Source: an uncultured Rubrobacteraceae bacterium
GTDB lineage: Bacteria; Actinomycetota; Rubrobacteria; Rubrobacterales; Rubrobacteraceae
Length of the DNA stretch: 51,024 bases
Direction of reading: 5' to 3'
NCBI GenBank assembly: GCA_902806085.1
Contig: CADCVH010000017.1
Span: 1 to 51,024 of the forward strand
Position 1 is the stretch's first letter. Every line of letters starts with the position of its first letter. Shown one piece after another: positions 28,241 to 36,687 of the stretch. Below the pieces are notes generated by a model. It was not told where the DNA came from. It made no database searches and worked only from the letters and a program-made list of their open reading frames with translations. A program made the position numbers and the translations under genes.

Positions 28241-28754
28241 ACCCGTTTCCGATGGTCGCCGAGGCGGCGCCCTGTTTGATCCGGGGCATCAGGTCGGCCA
28301 TCTCTATGGCGGAGACGGCGGCCTCGAAGCCCTTGTTGCCCATCTTGGTACCGGCCCGCTCTATGGCCTGCTCTATCGTCTCGGTGGTGATAACGCCGAA
28401 GATGGCCGGGACGCCGGTTTCCAGGGCGACCGAGGAGATGCCCCCGGCCGCACCGTTCGCGACGTAGTCGAAGTGGGCGGTGGAGCCGCGGATGACGGCG
28501 CCCAGGCATATCACGGCGTCGTAGCGGCCCGTGAGCGCCATCTCCCGCGCGGCGAGCGGTATCTCGTAGGAGCCGGGCACCCAGACCACGTCCACCGCCC
28601 CCGCGTCGCCGCCGTGGCGCCGCACCGCCTCTAGTGCCCCCTCTAGGAGCGACTTGACGATAAAGTCGTTAAAGCGGGAGGCGACGATCCCGAAGGACCT
28701 GCCGCCCGCCGAGAGGGTGCCCTCTATGTGGTTGGCCCCGTCTTCTCGCCGCAC
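28239..28754 (-). CDS. ribH: 6,7-dimethyl-8-ribityllumazine synthase
   Basis: RibH condenses dihydroxybutanone phosphate with the pyrimidine intermediate to make lumazine. It shows [41 protein letters not shown] (catalytic His) and [12 protein letters not shown] over 171 residues. It is the last gene of the rib operon, ten bases after ribBA, under the upstream FMN riboswitch. Confidence 0.96.
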   Translation of the reverse strand: MRREDGANHIEGTLSAGGRSFGIVASRFNDFIVKSLLEGALEAVRRHGGDAGAVDVVWVPGSYEIPLAAREMALTGRYDAVICLGAVIRGSTAHFDYVANGAAGGISSVALETGVPAIFGVITTETIEQAIERAGTKMGNKGFEAAVSAIEMADLMPRIKQGAASATIGNG

Positions 28755-28763
28755 CTTACTCCC

Positions 28764-29966
28764 CTAGATCTTGTCGAAGACGTGGTTGAGCTTCTCGCGC
28801 TTGGTCTTCAGGTAGCGCTCGTTGTGCCCGTTGGGCTCCATCTCGAGCGGGACGCGCTCGGTGATCTCCAACCCGAAGCCGCGAAGACCCACGACCTTCG
28901 TGAGGTTGTTGGTGAGGAGCCGGATGCGCTTGAGGTCCAGGTCCTTGAGGATCTGGGCTCCCGTGCCGTAGTCGCGGAGGTCCGGCGCGAGGCCCAGCTT
29001 CTGGTTTGCCTCGACGGTGTCCATGCCCTCGTCCTGGAGGTGGTAGGCCTTCATCTTGTTGAGGAGGCCGATGCCGCGTCCCTCCTGCTGCATGTAGGCG
29101 ATGACGCCCTCGCCCTCGCGGGCGACGAGCTCCATCGCGGCCTCCAGCTGCTCGCCGCAGTCGCAGCGCAGGGAGTGGAGCGCGTCGCCGGTGAGGCAGG
29201 CCGAGTGAACGCGCACCAGCACGTCGTCCTTGCCCTCGGGCTCGCCCATGATGAGGGCAAGGTGGGTGAGGTCGTCGATCTCGCTCTCGTAGGCCTTCAG
29301 GCGGAACTCGCCGTAGGGCGTGGGCAGCTTCGTCTCCACGGCGCACTTGACCTGGGTCTCGTAGGCGTGGCGGTACTCGATGATCTGGGCGGTCGTAACC
29401 AGCTTGATATCGTGCTCCGCGGAGAACTTCTCGAGGTCCGGCACCCGGGCCATCGTGCCGTCCTCCTTCATGATCTCGCAGATCACCCCGGCCGGCTTGA
29501 GGCCAGCCAGGCGCGCGAGGTCCACGGCCGCCTCGGTCTGCCCCGCACGCTGCAACACGCCGCCGCCCTTGGCCCGCAACGGGAAGACGTGCCCCGGCAT
29601 AACGAGGTCCTCGGGACCCGTGGCGTCGTCGACGGCCACCCGGCAGGTGTGGGCCCGGTCGGCCGCGGAGATGCCGGTGGTGATGCCCTCCCTCGCCTCG
29701 ATGGAGACGGTGAAGCCCGTGCCCATGCGGGAGGAGTTGTGGACGGTCATCTGCGGGATGTCCAGCTTATCCACCAACTCCTCGGCCATCGGCAGGCAGA
29801 TCAGGCCCCTCGCGTGCGTCGCCATGAAGTTGATGTCGTCGCCGGTGACGAACTCGGCGGCCATCGTGAGGTCGCCCTCGTTCTCCCGGTCCTCGTCGTC
29901 GCAGACGATGACCATCTTGCCTGCCTTGATGTCTTCCAGGATCTCTTCCATAGAACTAAACGGCAT
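28764..29966 (-). CDS. ribBA: Bifunctional DHBP synthase / GTP cyclohydrolase II
   Basis: Supplies both precursors of riboflavin. The N-terminal DHBP synthase domain has DDEDRENEGDL (metal site) and HARGLICLP. The C-terminal GTP cyclohydrolase II domain has the zinc cysteines in SACLTGDALHSLRCDCGEQ and the QQEGRGIGL motif. Length is 400 residues. ATG 29966 follows AGGAG by nine bases; a TTG at 29984 would place the start on that ribosome binding site and is rejected. It overlaps ribE by 11 bases. Confidence 0.96.
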   Translation of the reverse strand: MPFSSMEEILEDIKAGKMVIVCDDEDRENEGDLTMAAEFVTGDDINFMATHARGLICLPMAEELVDKLDIPQMTVHNSSRMGTGFTVSIEAREGITTGISAADRAHTCRVAVDDATGPEDLVMPGHVFPLRAKGGGVLQRAGQTEAAVDLARLAGLKPAGVICEIMKEDGTMARVPDLEKFSAEHDIKLVTTAQIIEYRHAYETQVKCAVETKLPTPYGEFRLKAYESEIDDLTHLALIMGEPEGKDDVLVRVHSACLTGDALHSLRCDCGEQLEAAMELVAREGEGVIAYMQQEGRGIGLLNKMKAYHLQDEGMDTVEANQKLGLAPDLRDYGTGAQILKDLDLKRIRLLTNNLTKVVGLRGFGLEITERVPLEMEPNGHNERYLKTKREKLNHVFDKI

Positions 29967-30600
29967 CTTCGGTTCTCCTCTCAAAAGGGGTAACTCTCTC
30001 GCTCGTCCACGGCTGAAGCAGCCGCTCTACGTACTTTCCCACGACGTCCGCCTCGAGGTTGACGCGGTCCCCCACGCCGAGCTGCCCGAGGTTGGTGTTG
30101 GCCCTGGTGTGCGGCAGGATGGAGACGGTGAACCTGTCCCGCTCGACGGAGACGACCGTGAGGCTGATGCCGTCGACGCAGACGCTTCCCTTCTCGACCG
30201 CGTAGCGCAGCACCGTCTCGGGGGCGGAGAAGGTCCAGATCTCGGCGTCGTCCTCGGGCCTGACGTCGACCACCTCGCCGACCCCGTCCACGTGCCCCTG
30301 CACGATGTGCCCGCCGAGGCGTCCGCCGGCGGCCATGGCCCGCTCCAGGTTGACGGCGCTCCCCTCTTCCAGGTCGCCGAGCGCGGTGCGCCTGAGCGTC
30401 TCGGGCATCGTGTAGAAGACGAGGGCGTCGCCCTCGATCTCGTCGACGGTCAGGCACGCGCCGTTGACCAGGATCGAGTCCCCGACCCGGGTCCCCCCGG
30501 TCACCGTGCCCGCGGAGAGGCCAAGCCGCGCGTCGCCCGCCCCGTCCTTCGCTTCGAGCGCCGTCACGCGCCCCACCTCCTCAACAAGCCCGGTGAACAC
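29956..30600 (-). CDS. ribE: Riboflavin synthase alpha subunit
   Basis: Dismutates two lumazines to riboflavin. Two homologous lumazine-binding barrels are visible. The first begins MFTGLVEEVG and includes VNGACLTV; the second includes GGHIVQGHVDG and VCVDGISLTVVSV with LPHTRANTNLG. Length 214 is normal. It overlaps ribD by 20 bases and ribBA by 11. Confidence 0.96.
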   Translation of the reverse strand: MFTGLVEEVGRVTALEAKDGAGDARLGLSAGTVTGGTRVGDSILVNGACLTVDEIEGDALVFYTMPETLRRTALGDLEEGSAVNLERAMAAGGRLGGHIVQGHVDGVGEVVDVRPEDDAEIWTFSAPETVLRYAVEKGSVCVDGISLTVVSVERDRFTVSILPHTRANTNLGQLGVGDRVNLEADVVGKYVERLLQPWTSERVTPFERRTEDAV

Positions 30601-31705
30601 GCTTCTCCTCCTCGCCGGTGGCCGGGTACAACGTCACGGCCACGTCCTCGTCCACGGCCTCGACCCCGAAGACGCTAAAACGCAGGGCCTCCGCCATCCT
30701 CGTGGCCCGCAGGGCCCCTATCATGGGCACGCCCTCGGAGCCGATCAGCTTCGGCGCGTAGAACAGGGTTAGCTTGTTCGCGAGCCCGCGCTCGACGAAG
30801 CCCGTCGCCGTCTCCCCGCCGCCCTCCACGAGGACGCCCTTGATCCCCCGCCGCCCCAACTCGTCGAGGACAAACCCGAGGTCAATCCCGCCCCCGTCCC
30901 GCGGCGCCGCAACGACCTCGACCCCGGCGTCCAGAAGGGCGCCCTCTTTCCCGTCGAGGTTCTCCGCGTCGGCGAAGACCACCACAGGCGACTCGGGCGC
31001 CGTCAGGGCCAGCGTGCTTTTGGGGCTCGTGGTCAGGTTGGGGTCGAGGACTATTCGCGTGAGCGTCGGCGGCGGTTCCGGCAGGCCGCGGGCGGTCAGG
31101 GTGGGGTCGTCGGCCCGCACGGTACCGGCCCCTACGAGCACCGCCCCGGCTTCTGCCCGCAGGGCGTGGGCGCGCAACCTCGCGGCCTCGCCGGTAACCC
31201 ACTTGCTGTCGCCGCCCGGGGCGGCGATCCTGCCGTCGAGGGTCGTCGCTAGCTTGACGTGGACGAAAGGTCTTCCCGTACGCATCCGGTGGAAGAACTG
31301 CTCGTTCTGGCGCTCGCACGCGGGGTCTTCGAGGACCTCCACCTCGATCCCGGCCTCCCGCAGGATCTCGACGCTGCGCCCGCGCATGCGCGGATCGGGA
31401 TCAAGCGCCCCGACAACCACGCGCGAGACGCCCGCCCGCCGGATGGCCTCGACGCACGGGGGCGTGCGTCCGTGATGGTTGCAGGGTTCGAGCGTGACGA
31501 AGAGCGTGGACCCAAGCGCCGCGTCCCCGGCGCCCGTCAAGGCCCGGATCTCGGCGTGGTCCTCGCCCGCCCGCGCATGCCAACCCTCACCAACAACGGC
31601 CTCGTCGCGCAAGACCACGGCCCCCACCAGGGGGTTCGGCGCAACGGTAAAACGCCCGCGCTCGGCAAGCCGGCGGGCGAGATCCAAAAAAGAACCTCGT
31701 GCCAA
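30581..31705 (-). CDS. ribD: Bifunctional riboflavin deaminase/reductase RibD
   Basis: The N-terminal deaminase has the zinc site HAEIRAL (His) and TLEPCNHHGRTPPC (two Cys). The C-terminal reductase has HVKLATTLDGRIA, KWVTGEAARLRAHALRAEAGAVLVGAGTV-type blocks (shown in part) and VLVEGGGETATGF. Total 374 residues. It starts with TTG 31705, whose ribosome binding site (GGGAGAAAGG) is the 3' edge of the FMN riboswitch. It leads the ribD-ribE-ribBA-ribH operon. Confidence 0.95.
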   Translation of the reverse strand: MARGSFLDLARRLAERGRFTVAPNPLVGAVVLRDEAVVGEGWHARAGEDHAEIRALTGAGDAALGSTLFVTLEPCNHHGRTPPCVEAIRRAGVSRVVVGALDPDPRMRGRSVEILREAGIEVEVLEDPACERQNEQFFHRMRTGRPFVHVKLATTLDGRIAAPGGDSKWVTGEAARLRAHALRAEAGAVLVGAGTVRADDPTLTARGLPEPPPTLTRIVLDPNLTTSPKSTLALTAPESPVVVFADAENLDGKEGALLDAGVEVVAAPRDGGGIDLGFVLDELGRRGIKGVLVEGGGETATGFVERGLANKLTLFYAPKLIGSEGVPMIGALRATRMAEALRFSVFGVEAVDEDVAVTLYPATGEEEKRVHRAC

Positions 31706-31711
31706 ATCGAC

Positions 31712-31880
31712 CTTTCTCCCATCCGGACTCTGACCGTCGGCGCCGGACTACGGCTCGTCGCTTGCGCGAACCTTCACCGGCTCAACCCCCGGAGTCGTGT
31801 CCGTGGGCTCGCGGGCTCCCCGTCGGGACCACTCCCTCCGGGCTCACCGCCGGTGCGGGAATTCCACCCGCCCCCGAAAA
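31712..31880 (-). promoter_or_regulatory. FMN riboswitch (RFN element) controlling ribDEBAH
   Basis: On the minus strand the classic RFN blocks appear in order: GGGCGGGTGGAATTCCCG, CACCGGCGGTGAGCC, GGGGAGCCCGCGAGC, GCCGACGGTCAGAGTCCGG and ATGGGAGAAAG. The final block contains the ribosome binding site, which ends only four bases before the ribD TTG. FMN binding would thus mask it: translational control, as usual in Actinomycetota. Confidence 0.95.
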
Positions 31881-31892
31881 GTTACGCACGAA

Positions 31893-31921
31893 CTAATACC
31901 ACACGCCGAATACCACAACAA
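31893..31921 (-). promoter_or_regulatory. Putative promoter of the rib operon
   Basis: TTGTTG (31921-31916) and TATTAG (31898-31893) are 17 bases apart on the minus strand. The predicted start, near 31886, is a few bases before the first riboswitch stem. Confidence 0.6.
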
Positions 31922-32175
31922 GGAACGGGCCGACACGCCGCCGTTTCGCCTCTGCTTTGAACACGCCCCTCCGGTGGCTTTCGGCCAAAGCCGCCCCGGG
32001 CGTCACGGGGCCAGAGAAGAAGCCGCAACCCGGAACCGTCCCGCAACAAAAAGCGTCAGACGCAAGGCCCGGCCACGCCGAAAGCAAGAAGCTGATACCC
32101 GATAGCGGAGCCCGAAGGGCGCGGCGGGCTGAAAGGCGCGGAGCGCGGTGTTTAGAGCCCCCTTCAGGCGGCGTG
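31922..32175. other. rib-rpe intergenic region
   Basis: About 250 bases without a supported gene. An AGCCCG/CGGGCT hairpin lies near 32107-32130, downstream of rpe, and may act in its 3' region. Nothing else stands out. Confidence 0.35.
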
Positions 32176-32820
32176 CTACAGCGCGGCGGCTCGGGCGGCG
32201 TCGACGATCCTGCGCATCTCGGTGGCGGGGTCGCCTTTGTAGACGGCGGAGCCGGCGACGAGGACCCTGGCGCCGGCCTCGACCATGATGGGGGCGGTCT
32301 CGGCGGTGATGCCGCCGTCTACCTGCACGGGGAGGTCGGTCATCTCTCCAAGCCGGCGCACCTTATCGGCCATCTCCGGGATAAACGACTGGCCGCCGAA
32401 GCCGGGGTTCACGGTCATCACCAGGACGTAGTCCAGGTAGGGCAACGCCCACTCGATAAACTCGGGCGGGGTCGTGGGGTTGAGCGCGACGCCGGCCTCG
32501 CAGCCGCCGTCCCGGATCATGGTGAGCGTCCTGTGCAGGTGCGTGACGGCCTCGGGCTGGACGGAGATGCTCGCGACCCCGGCCTCGACGAAGGGCTGGA
32601 TCAGGTTGTCCGGGCTGTCGACCATGAGGTGCGCGTCCACCGGGAGGTCTATGGCCTCCACGAGCGAGGCCGCGACCACGGGGCCGACCGTCAGGTTGGG
32701 GACGAACTGGTTGTCCATAGCGTCGAAATGGACGAGCTCCGCCCCGCCCCTCTGCGCCCGCCGTACCTCCTCGGCCAGGTTCGCGAAATCGGCCGCCAGT
32801 ATCGACGGTGCACCCACCAC
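32176..32820 (-). CDS. rpe: Ribulose-phosphate 3-epimerase
   Basis: Interconverts ribulose-5-phosphate and xylulose-5-phosphate. The TIM-barrel signatures are APSILAADFANL, VHFDAMDNQFVPNLTVGP, DAHLMVD, VMTVNPGFGGQSF and QVDGGI (catalytic Asp residues in DAMD and DGG; metal His in VHFD and DAHL). A GTG at 32820 or 32817 follows GGGGGA and gives about 214 residues; the longer TTG frame at 32850 adds residues without homology. Its product also supplies ribulose-5-phosphate for the neighbouring riboflavin pathway. Confidence 0.94.
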   Translation of the reverse strand: MVGAPSILAADFANLAEEVRRAQRGGAELVHFDAMDNQFVPNLTVGPVVAASLVEAIDLPVDAHLMVDSPDNLIQPFVEAGVASISVQPEAVTHLHRTLTMIRDGGCEAGVALNPTTPPEFIEWALPYLDYVLVMTVNPGFGGQSFIPEMADKVRRLGEMTDLPVQVDGGITAETAPIMVEAGARVLVAGSAVYKGDPATEMRRIVDAARAAAL

Positions 32821-33199
32821 CCGTCCCCCAAGATCTCCCCAAAAACCCAAAACCCAACTTCCTTCCGCGTCCGCATCGTCGGGCGTACATTCTACAGAAA
32901 ACCCCCGCGGCAGAGGCCACGCGCACCGCCGACCACTGCGGTAAGCCGCCGCAGGTTCCCGTCACGCCCTGGAGTCGGGGCAACGATTTGGTGGTCTTCG
33001 CTTGGCCTGCGTGTCAGCCATCCGGGGGCATCGTTCTCACCGCGGTACTGCACCTGGCATGGTCTGTGGTTGCCGAACACGGCTTCTCTTTCGAAGTCCC
33101 GGTAAAGCAAACGCGCCCACGCGAAGCCGGGCTAGCGCGGTACGGGGCCGGCGGTACCGCCGGCCCCGAACATCTACGTCCGCCTCCAGTAGGGGGACC
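32821..33199. other. Intergenic region before the LPXTG gene
   Basis: Nearly 380 bases without a supported gene, although several short frames cross it. It ends in a perfect GC-rich palindrome at 33143-33168. The genes that often precede rpe (rsmB, fmt) are not here. Confidence 0.4.
33143..33168. terminator. Perfect 26-bp palindrome downstream of the LPXTG gene
   Basis: CGGGGCCGGCGGTA is followed directly by its complement, a 26-base perfect palindrome centred at 33155/33156. It lies 32 bases beyond the stop of the minus-strand LPXTG gene and is a likely transcription terminator, though no T run is present. Confidence 0.6.
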
Positions 33200-33892
33200 T
33201 TACCGGCGGACCTTGCGGATCAGGAGCCCCCCGACGACCAGCAAGGCACCCGCGCCCAAGGTCGTCAGCAGGGAGGCGCCGCCGGTCTCCGGCAGCCGGG
33301 CCGGGCCGTCCCCGAGAGGGGAACCGCCGGCGGTGCCGTCGCCCGGATCGTACTGGTCGGTGCCTCCGCCTTCACCCCCGCCACCATCGCAGAGGGAGAC
33401 GGAGGCTGCGAGGACTATCTCGTCGCGGTCCAGCTTCACCGGCCCGAACTGCTCGACGGTGCCCCCCTCAGGCGCCACGATGCGCACGTCGTCGACCGTG
33501 ATGGGCTCCGCGCCGCTTCCGGGGGACGGCTGCGGGCCCGGGGGGAACCTCGGGAAAGTCTGCGTCCCGGTGAAGACGCCGTTGCCGTCCTCGTCCGTGA
33601 GCGGCACGGCGGTTCGCGACTCCACGCCGGTGGTTACCAGCTGGTACCCGACGACCCTGCTCTCGTTCTCCGGGCATTCCACGGCGAGCTCGGCCACAAG
33701 GTCAGTCTCCTGTACCGTGCCGTCGCCGGGGCCGTACTGGTCGGCCGCCTGCGCCTCCGCCGGGGCCGCCGCGGCGAACATCATCGCCAGCGTCATCGCC
33801 AGCGCCGCCGCCAGCGTCGCCGCCAGCGCCGCCGCCAGAGACAGGTACGACGGGGCGATCGCCCGCCGGGTGGCCGTGGTTATCGGTTCCAT
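33200..33892 (-). CDS. Secreted LPXTG-type cell-wall-anchored protein
   Basis: A 230-residue surface protein. Residues 1-50 form an unusually long Ala-rich signal peptide (cleavage likely after AEAQA). The body has no domain I recognise; it contains Gly- and Pro-rich parts and two Cys. The C-terminus is a sortase signal: LPETG at 200-204, a hydrophobic segment and the basic tail RKVRR. DQYGPGDGT (51-59) and DQYDPGDGT (179-187) repeat near both ends of the mature part. ATG 33892 follows AAAGGA. A matching sortase is not in the window. Confidence 0.85.
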   Translation of the reverse strand: MEPITTATRRAIAPSYLSLAAALAATLAAALAMTLAMMFAAAAPAEAQAADQYGPGDGTVQETDLVAELAVECPENESRVVGYQLVTTGVESRTAVPLTDEDGNGVFTGTQTFPRFPPGPQPSPGSGAEPITVDDVRIVAPEGGTVEQFGPVKLDRDEIVLAASVSLCDGGGGEGGGTDQYDPGDGTAGGSPLGDGPARLPETGGASLLTTLGAGALLVVGGLLIRKVRR

Positions 33893-33950
33893 CTGTTTAT
33901 CCTTTCTCTTCCGCCGGGTCACGGCCGGGGCCGCCCCGTCGGTCTCGGAC

Positions 33951-33995
33951 CGAAGGAAAAGCCGGGGCCTGTTCGGAACCCCGGCTCTTCCTTCG
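33951..33995. terminator. 17-bp-stem hairpin between the two surface-protein genes
   Basis: CGAAGGAAAAGCCGGGG pairs with CCCCGGCTCTTCCTTCG with one mismatch around an 11-base loop. It lies 42 bases after the stop of the RTX-like gene (minus strand) and 58 bases before the LPXTG gene, and would separate their transcripts. Confidence 0.7.
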
Positions 33996-34036
33996 CCACG
34001 CCGGACCCGCGAGCGGTGTTCCTGGCACCGTCCCAC

Positions 34037-34759
34037 CTAATCCTCAGAACGGCCTGTCGGGTCGAGTATCTCGTCGCCGTGCCGCATGTGCGCCTCGAGC
34101 CGCTTCTCGGCCACGAGCAACTCCTCGCCCTCGTGCTCCACCAGGACCGCGCCCGTGTGGGCGAAGAGGCCCTCGGGCGGCTCCTCCGCGCGGAGCTCGA
34201 GCCCGGTCTCCTCGGCCTCGGCGGCGCCGACGCCCTGGCGGGCGACCTCCGCCTCTGCGGGCTCCGCGGGCTTCGTGAGCAGCACGTCGATCCCGCGGTC
34301 GTAGTAGACGACGTCTCCCGGCCCGGAGTCCCACACCTCTATCCAGTCGCGCCGGCCGTCCCGGGCGTCGACCTCGTCGGCCCCGAGGCCGGCGTTGAGG
34401 GTGTCCTCGCCGAGACCGCCAACGAGCAGGTCGTCGCCCCTTTGCCCGTCCAGCCTGTCGCTGCCGCCCTGGCCGTAGAGGGCGTCGTCGCCCATCTGCC
34501 CGATCAGGCGGTCGCCCGCCGCGCCGCCCAGGACCTTATCGCCCGAGACGGTCTCGTTGCCCCCCCAGACGGTGTCGCGCCCCCCGAAACCGTAGACCAG
34601 GTCGGCCCCGCCGTAGCCGTAGATCGTGTCCGCGTGGTCCGTGCCTCGCAGGACCTCGCCCCGGTTCGTGCCGGGGATGTCCGCCGCGAGGGCCGCCCCC
34701 GTCGAGAGGACCACCGCCAGCGTCATCGACGCGGCGGCCATGGCCGCTTTCCTCTTCAT
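34037..34759 (-). CDS. Secreted calcium-binding RTX-repeat-like protein
   Basis: A 240-residue protein with an N-terminal signal peptide (about residues 1-26). From residue 38 to 130 there are degenerate Gly-Gly-x-Gly-x-Asp nonapeptides (RGTDHADTIYGYGGADLVYG and so on), the parallel beta-roll that binds calcium in RTX proteins. The tail (from about 165) is Glu/Ala-rich with no known domain. ATG 34759 follows AAGGGAG. It lacks a visible sortase signal. No type I secretion genes are nearby, so export by Sec is likely. Confidence 0.85.
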   Translation of the reverse strand: MKRKAAMAAASMTLAVVLSTGAALAADIPGTNRGEVLRGTDHADTIYGYGGADLVYGFGGRDTVWGGNETVSGDKVLGGAAGDRLIGQMGDDALYGQGGSDRLDGQRGDDLLVGGLGEDTLNAGLGADEVDARDGRRDWIEVWDSGPGDVVYYDRGIDVLLTKPAEPAEAEVARQGVGAAEAEETGLELRAEEPPEGLFAHTGAVLVEHEGEELLVAEKRLEAHMRHGDEILDPTGRSED

Positions 34760-35376
34760 GCCGCTCCCTTCATTGGGTTCTTTCTCCTGCTTCTTTCTGC
34801 CTCGGGTGTTGCCGCTCGGATCATTCGCCATCTCCGCTCCAGTTCCGCCCGGCCGTCTCGCCGGGCCGCTCGTGGGGCGGGCCGCCGATCGGCCCGCCCT
34901 TGCTTACGGGATAAGTCTCGCGCCCCGCGACGGCCCCGCCATCACGCAAATGGGTGATATGCGGGGGGTGTTGTGAAGCCGTTATCAAAACGTCGCCGTC
35001 CTGTAACTTCTGCTTCCGGAATGGTGCCGCTACTCGGGTCACGGACGCTAGTCCTGAACGTTGTAGGGGCCGCATTTTTGTTCGATAGCCGCCGCACAGG
35101 TGTGGCGGTTGTGGGGTTCATGTCGCACCATCTTTCGGTGGGTATGCCGTGTCTATAGTGCGGAGCCCGCGGCGACAGATGGAGACCAGGGAGTCCCCAA
35201 GATCACGTCACCTCAACCTGGAATTTCTTGCGATCGCGTAGTAAGCCACCTCTTGTAATGCTCTTGGTAGTCAATGAGGCTTCAGGCGTCTGATGTGGGA
35301 TTATCGAGTTGGCTGAATTCGCTGCTTGAGTGCGGCGGTCTCACCGCCCAGTGAACGATCTTGGTCTTAGGGTTTG
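34760..35376. other. Intergenic region with a GC hairpin and a dispersed repeat
   Basis: No supported gene in about 600 bases. GGGCGGGCCG and CGGCCCGCCC (34875-34899) form a 10-bp hairpin. AATGAGGCTTCAGGC at 35273-35287 is an exact copy of 14536-14550. The middle is less GC-rich than its surroundings. Confidence 0.45.
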
Positions 35377-36063
35377 CTAGCGCGTGCGCGCCGCCATCGC
35401 CTCGATGCCGGCAAGAAGTAGATCGAGGCCGAAGGCGAAATAGGTTTCCGGAGCCACGCCCTCGCTCAAGGGTGCCGCAGCTTCCACGAGCCGCGGGTAG
35501 CGCTCGGGTGGCAGCGACTCCAAAAAGAGTCGGGCACGCCGCCGAACGTCTATCCGCTCCCCGGATTCCTCCCAGGCAACCACGCCGGGCTCCCCGCTGA
35601 CGAGGTTGGTGACGGTGCTCAGCGCGTGACGGGCGATCTGCGTCGCCTCCGTCGGCGAGAATCCTCCGCGCCCGAGGATGTCCAGCGCGACCTCGGTTGC
35701 GCGAAGACTGCCCTCGGAGGAGGCCGTGCGGGTCGAGAGGAGGATCGCGGTAGAGGGATGAGCGCGCAGCACACCAACCATCGAACCCAACAGTGCCCTC
35801 AGCTGCGCCTGCCACGTCGCAGACGCATCCACAGACAGGTCGACCTCCTCGAAGATCCTGGCGGCCATGCCCTCCAGCAGCTCGTCTTTGCTGCGAAAGT
35901 GCCAGTATAGGGCCATAGGCGTCACGCCAAGCTCCTTGGCCAGCCTCCGGATCGTAACCGCCTCAAGCCCCTCTGCGTCGGCAAGCGCGAGCGCCCCCTC
36001 GACCACCGCCTGAGGGGTGAGGGTGACCCTGTTAGAAGCGTTTTGGCGGCTTTTCCTAGCCAT
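35377..36063 (-). CDS. TetR family transcriptional repressor
   Basis: A 228-residue regulator. The HTH (AVTIRRLAKELGVTPMALYWHFRSKDEL) is close to the classic TetR subclass, and the C-terminal half resembles the tetracycline-repressor-like ligand domain. It is divergent from the deazaflavin reductase gene; the 117-base gap contains two strong palindromes. The -10-like TACAAT on its own strand ends ten bases before the ATG, so its message may be nearly leaderless. The inducer is unknown. Confidence 0.92.
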   Translation of the reverse strand: MARKSRQNASNRVTLTPQAVVEGALALADAEGLEAVTIRRLAKELGVTPMALYWHFRSKDELLEGMAARIFEEVDLSVDASATWQAQLRALLGSMVGVLRAHPSTAILLSTRTASSEGSLRATEVALDILGRGGFSPTEATQIARHALSTVTNLVSGEPGVVAWEESGERIDVRRRARLFLESLPPERYPRLVEAAAPLSEGVAPETYFAFGLDLLLAGIEAMAARTR

Positions 36064-36066
36064 CTC

Positions 36067-36096
36067 TTGACAATTGTACAGCGTACAGGCTATTCT
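36067..36096 (+). promoter_or_regulatory. Promoter of the reductase-methyltransferase operon
   Basis: TTGACA (36067-36072) and TATTCT (36091-36096) are 18 bases apart on the + strand, a near-consensus promoter with predicted start near 36103. Operator O1 lies between the two hexamers. Confidence 0.75.
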
Positions 36097-36120
36097 CGTA
36101 CCTGTACGCTGTACAGGTAC
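36075..36120. promoter_or_regulatory. Twin TetR operator palindromes O1 and O2
   Basis: O1 is TGTAC-AGC-GTACA (36075-36087). O2 is a 10-bp perfect palindrome GTACCTGTAC-GCT-GTACAGGTAC (36098-36120). The core TGTACAGCGTACAG of O1 recurs in O2 in the opposite orientation. O1 sits between -35 and -10, and O2 covers the expected start site, ideal for repression by the divergent TetR. Confidence 0.85.
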
Positions 36121-36180
36121 GGCGTAAAGAGCACACGTACGGGTGTCTTCGTCCGTCGTGCATGGAGAAGGAGAACGGTT

Positions 36181-36687
36181 ATGAGCTTGAAGAGGTGGTT
36201 CTACCGTGGCGGGCGCCCCAACCGATGGGCCCGCGTCCTCGACCGGTGCGCGGCCGCGCTCTACACGCTCGGGGTTGCCCCGGACTACCTGGTCACCCTG
36301 GAGGTGCGGGGTCGGGGCTCCGGCCGGACTATCGCTCTGCCGCTCGTCATGGTCATCGTAGGGGGTGAGCGCTACCTCGTGTCCATGCTCGGGCAGAACG
36401 CGAACTGGGTGCGGAACGTGAGGGCGGTGGGGGGCAACGTCACCCTGCGTCACGGTCGCCGGGAGGAGGTGCGCCTGGAAGAGGTCGCGGTCGATCGCCG
36501 CGCATCCGTGCTGAAGACTTACCTGAAGCGGGCACCAAACGCCAGGGCGCACCTGCCGGTCGGTAAGGACGCGCCGCTGGCCGAGTTCGAGCGCGTGTCG
36601 CCCGGGTTCCCCGTATTCCGGGTCGTGCCGGGCGGAGAATCCGGCGTGAGTACGCCCGGCGATGAAGTCCGGAAGCCGGTCCGATGA
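36181..36687 (+). CDS. Deazaflavin (F420)-dependent nitroreductase family protein
   Basis: A 168-residue member of the Ddn/DUF385 split-beta-barrel family, which uses F420H2 (or flavins) to reduce diverse substrates. The family pattern GRGSGRTIALPLVMV, GGERYLVSMLGQNANWVRNV and AVGGNVTLRHGRR is clear. ATG 36181 follows GAAGGAGAA. It is the first gene after the TetR-controlled promoter and overlaps the methyltransferase reading frame as ATGA. The substrate is unknown; detoxification of a TetR inducer is plausible. Confidence 0.88.
   Translation: MSLKRWFYRGGRPNRWARVLDRCAAALYTLGVAPDYLVTLEVRGRGSGRTIALPLVMVIVGGERYLVSMLGQNANWVRNVRAVGGNVTLRHGRREEVRLEEVAVDRRASVLKTYLKRAPNARAHLPVGKDAPLAEFERVSPGFPVFRVVPGGESGVSTPGDEVRKPVR

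Noticed and set aside
26167-28509. A 780-codon frame giving the FakA-like protein a long N-terminal extension
   Set aside because: The extension crosses rpmB and ribH in antisense and has no homology; GTG 27750 or ATG 27729 fits the family start.
28728-29993. A 421-codon + strand frame opposite ribBA
   Set aside because: Antisense shadow of a gene with clear zinc and metal motifs on the minus strand.
33781-33840. Repeated GCCAGCG-type words as a possible CRISPR or tandem array
   Set aside because: They are Ala/Leu codons of the signal peptide of the LPXTG protein, without spacers.
34973-35158. Small + strand frame in the gap before the TetR gene
   Set aside because: No ribosome binding site, no motif and the region is otherwise stop-rich.
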